Below are positions 62,286 through 64,000 of a DNA stretch of 64,000 nucleotides, piece after piece. Origin of the DNA: Exiguobacterium sp. RIT594 (GTDB taxonomy: Bacteria; Bacillota; Bacilli; Exiguobacteriales; Exiguobacteriaceae); the NCBI RefSeq assembly GCF_003339585.1, contig NZ_QPKF01000005.1, forward strand, positions 1 to 64,000. The letters are read 5' to 3'. Both the position numbers and the translations under genes were made by a program. The notes beneath the pieces are model-generated. The model ran no database searches. It saw nothing but the letters and a program-made list of their open reading frames with translations, and was not told the origin of the DNA. Within the stretch, counting starts at the first letter, position 1; each line of letters opens with the position of its first letter.

Positions 62286-63662
62286 TTATTCTCCTGATGC
62301 CTGATCCAGCGGTTGACGCTTTTGTTTATGCATTCCCCGTGCATAATACACAGCAATCAAAATCACGTACCAAAGCGGTCCGACAATCAGTGCAATCCGT
62401 GTTCCGGCATCAAATGCCATCAGGACGATGACACCTGCGAGTGCGGCTAACGCAAGATAGTTCGCAATCGGGAAGAACGGGACTGCAAATTCAGCCGTTC
62501 CGTGTACTTTACGTGCCCGCATCTGAGCAATCAAAATCATCGCCCATGTCCAAACGGCTCCGAACGTCGCGATACTTGTGACGATCGCAAAGACATCATC
62601 CGGCAAGAAGTAGTTGAGTGCAACACCGACCAGCAACGCCACGCCAGAAAGAATCGTTGCGAGTGCCGGGACACCATTTTTAGAAATCTTCGCAAAACGT
62701 TTCGGTGCTTCCTGGTTTTGTGACAAGTTCATCATCATCCGGGCTGTTGAGAAAATCCCGGAGTTACATGACGATAAAGCCGCCGTCAAGACAACGAAGT
62801 TGATGATTCCGGCAGCTGCCGGGATACCTAATGATTCAAATAATAATACGAATGGACTGCTGTTATTTTGTCCGACTTGATCCCATGGATAAATCGAAAG
62901 AATGACGAACAGAGCACCGATGTAGAAGACTAAAATGCGTAAGAAAACATTGTTGACCGCTTTACGGATTGTTTTCTTCGGATTTTTTGCTTCTCCTGCT
63001 GTGACCCCAATCACTTCAATCCCTAAGAAGGCAAACATGACCATCTGCATCGCCAGTAGAACACCGCCGAACCCGTTCGGCAGGAATCCGCCATGCGACC
63101 AAAGATTTGAAATTCCGACCGGCGTACCGCCGTTCCCGAACCCGATGACGATCGTCAGCGTTCCCAGGATAATCATTGCGACGATAGCAACGATTTTGAT
63201 CAATGCAAACCAGAATTCAAATTCCCCATAAAACTTAACCGCAATGAAGTTGATGCTTGTCATCAAAATCAGTGCACCAAGCGCCCACATCCAAGTGGGT
63301 GAATTCGGGAACCATTCCTGCATATAAATCCCGACGGCCGTAATTTCGGCCATACATGTGAAAATCCAGAGTAACCAATAATTCCACCCTGTCAGGAAAC
63401 CGGCTAGCGGGCTGACATATTTTCGGGCATACTCGGCAAAGCTGCCTGCTACCGGTTCACGGACTGCGAGTTCCCCAAGAGCCCGCATGATAATGAAGAT
63501 AATAAGACCACCGATTAAGTACCCGATCAGTATTCCTGGTCCAGCTAATTGAATCGCTTTTGCAGATCCGAGGAACAGTCCGACACCGATTGCCGCTCCC
63601 AGCGACATCAATGTAATGTGACGTTCTTCTAATCCCCGATTCAGTTCTGTCTGTTGTTTCAT
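62286..63662 (-). CDS. APC-superfamily amino-acid permease
   Basis: This 458-aa transporter has 12 membrane helices with the start LMSLGAAIGVGLFLGSAKAI (unwound GxGLF-type substrate site), and GIEVIGVTAGEAKNPKKTIR. This is the AAT group, which includes ProY, AapA and GabP; substrate unknown. A perfect cre box lies upstream, so it is probably repressed by CcpA in good carbon sources. Confidence 0.9.
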   Translation of the reverse strand: MKQQTELNRGLEERHITLMSLGAAIGVGLFLGSAKAIQLAGPGILIGYLIGGLIIFIIMRALGELAVREPVAGSFAEYARKYVSPLAGFLTGWNYWLLWIFTCMAEITAVGIYMQEWFPNSPTWMWALGALILMTSINFIAVKFYGEFEFWFALIKIVAIVAMIILGTLTIVIGFGNGGTPVGISNLWSHGGFLPNGFGGVLLAMQMVMFAFLGIEVIGVTAGEAKNPKKTIRKAVNNVFLRILVFYIGALFVILSIYPWDQVGQNNSSPFVLLFESLGIPAAAGIINFVVLTAALSSCNSGIFSTARMMMNLSQNQEAPKRFAKISKNGVPALATILSGVALLVGVALNYFLPDDVFAIVTSIATFGAVWTWAMILIAQMRARKVHGTAEFAVPFFPIANYLALAALAGVIVLMAFDAGTRIALIVGPLWYVILIAVYYARGMHKQKRQPLDQASGE

Positions 63663-63748
63663 CTGTACGACGTCCTTCCCGTCTCTGTTTGTTTCTTAGC
63701 AGTTCCCCTAACCGCTACGTTGTCAGTATAAAGAAATTGTGTCCGTTT

Positions 63749-63762
63749 TGTAAACGTTTTCA
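63749..63762. promoter_or_regulatory. perfect CcpA cre site upstream of the amino-acid permease
   Basis: TGTAAACGTTTTCA matches TGWAANCGNTNWCA at every position. It lies about 87 bp upstream of the permease start, in the promoter region. Confidence 0.75.
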
Positions 63763-63822
63763 AGAGATATTTTCTCCGAATTCCACATACTCGAAATATT
63801 CTGATTTATGTAACGGTACATA

Positions 63823-63869
63823 AAAGGAGCAACCACCTATACCGAATAGTATACATGACTGCTCCTTTC
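63823..63869 (-). terminator. hairpin after the nucleobase permease gene
   Basis: AAAGGAGCA pairs with TGCTCCTTT around a 29-nt loop with an inner TATAC/GTATA pairing. On the minus strand it follows the partial permease and is followed by TTTTATG; probable terminator. Confidence 0.6.
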
Positions 63870-63885
63870 ATAAGGGTTACAAATC

Positions 63886-64000
63886 TTATTCAACCTTTGC
63901 CAACGGTGATTTTTTCATTGTGGTTTTCTTTTCCGTCAATCGGAATAAACCGTTTAAGAGCAACGCGGTTACTGATCCGGCAACGATCGGGCTGTCCGTC
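63886..64000 (-). CDS. C-terminus of a nucleobase permease (xanthine/uracil type), partial
   Basis: The last 37 residues are inside the window: SPIVAGSVTALLLNGLFRLTEKK followed by a basic tail. The pattern [SN]-S-[GP]-I-V-.G-[ST]-.-[TA]-A-.-.-LN is the last membrane helix of xanthine/uracil permeases. The rest of the gene lies past the window edge, so the assignment is tentative. Confidence 0.55.
   Translation of the reverse strand, partial: TDSPIVAGSVTALLLNGLFRLTEKKTTMKKSPLAKVE

Noticed and set aside
1-64000. CRISPR arrays, tRNA/rRNA genes, prophage or replication origin
   Set aside because: I saw no regularly spaced repeats, no cloverleaf or rRNA sequence, no phage structural or integrase genes and no DnaA-box cluster while reading, although a computed scan would be more sensitive.

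Overview
The window is a 64-kb piece of low-to-mid GC Firmicutes chromosome. Gene content and order point to Bacillales, most plausibly Exiguobacterium or a close relative. The evidence is: blocks matching the B. subtilis yw* neighbourhoods (speE-speB with ywhD and ywhB nearby; ywfO beside lipL), a bacillithiol-system protein (YtxJ), CsoR-type copper control, a FadR-like box on fadF, a HemAT globin sensor, strong AGGAGG ribosome-binding sites and many intrinsic terminators. The genus is an inference from overall character, not from a search. No rRNA, tRNA, prophage or CRISPR array is visible.

Layout. 1-13 kb: end of a probable sortase substrate, DedA protein, NIPSNAP-NUDIX fusion, a catE/HxlR divergent pair, nucleotidyltransferase, reductase, chemoreceptor, a double crcB fluoride exporter, DegV, galM, a LytS paralogue that has lost its phospho-histidine, and a CNNM transporter under a MerR regulator. 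13-24 kb: fadF with a FadR-like box, reductase, NUDIX, DUF1934, an alpha-glucosidase behind a LacI-type operator, and a three-gene operon of succinate-semialdehyde dehydrogenase, a PGEEN-type TPP enzyme and YtxJ. 24-32 kb: drug efflux, csoR-copA-copZ, HemAT, and a lipoprotein sortase overlapping its probable MPDTG substrate. 32-46 kb: polyamine synthesis, nitroreductase, BCCT osmolyte transporter with a sigma-B-like promoter, ywhD/ywhB, nucleoside transport, ywfO, lipL and a second DegV. 45-52 kb: flotillin-NfeD operon, MFS efflux, a tandem-HD protein and two TerC exporters. 52-58 kb: folE2, then an intact LytS/LytT system beside cstA, with three 21-bp-phased repeats and a cre box in front of cstA. 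57.6-58 kb: remnant of an IS200/IS605-type element with a TnpB tail and a likely omega RNA. 58-64 kb: GDYXXLXY/DUF2157 pair, chemoreceptor, rhodanese, amino-acid permease with a perfect cre box, and the tail of a nucleobase permease.

Main themes are carbon-source sensing and overflow metabolism (LytST-CstA, cre boxes, SSADH/TPP operon, fadF, alpha-glucosidase), metal and anion export (CopA, TerC x2, CNNM, CrcB x2), thiol/quinone stress (CatE-HxlR, YtxJ, nitroreductase) and motility signalling (three MCP-type receptors). The best candidates for new biology are the SSADH-TPP enzyme operon (possible 2-oxoglutarate-to-succinate bypass), the LytS pseudokinase, the tnpB-less omega RNA remnant, the LytT operator array and a structured intergenic element present in two related copies.
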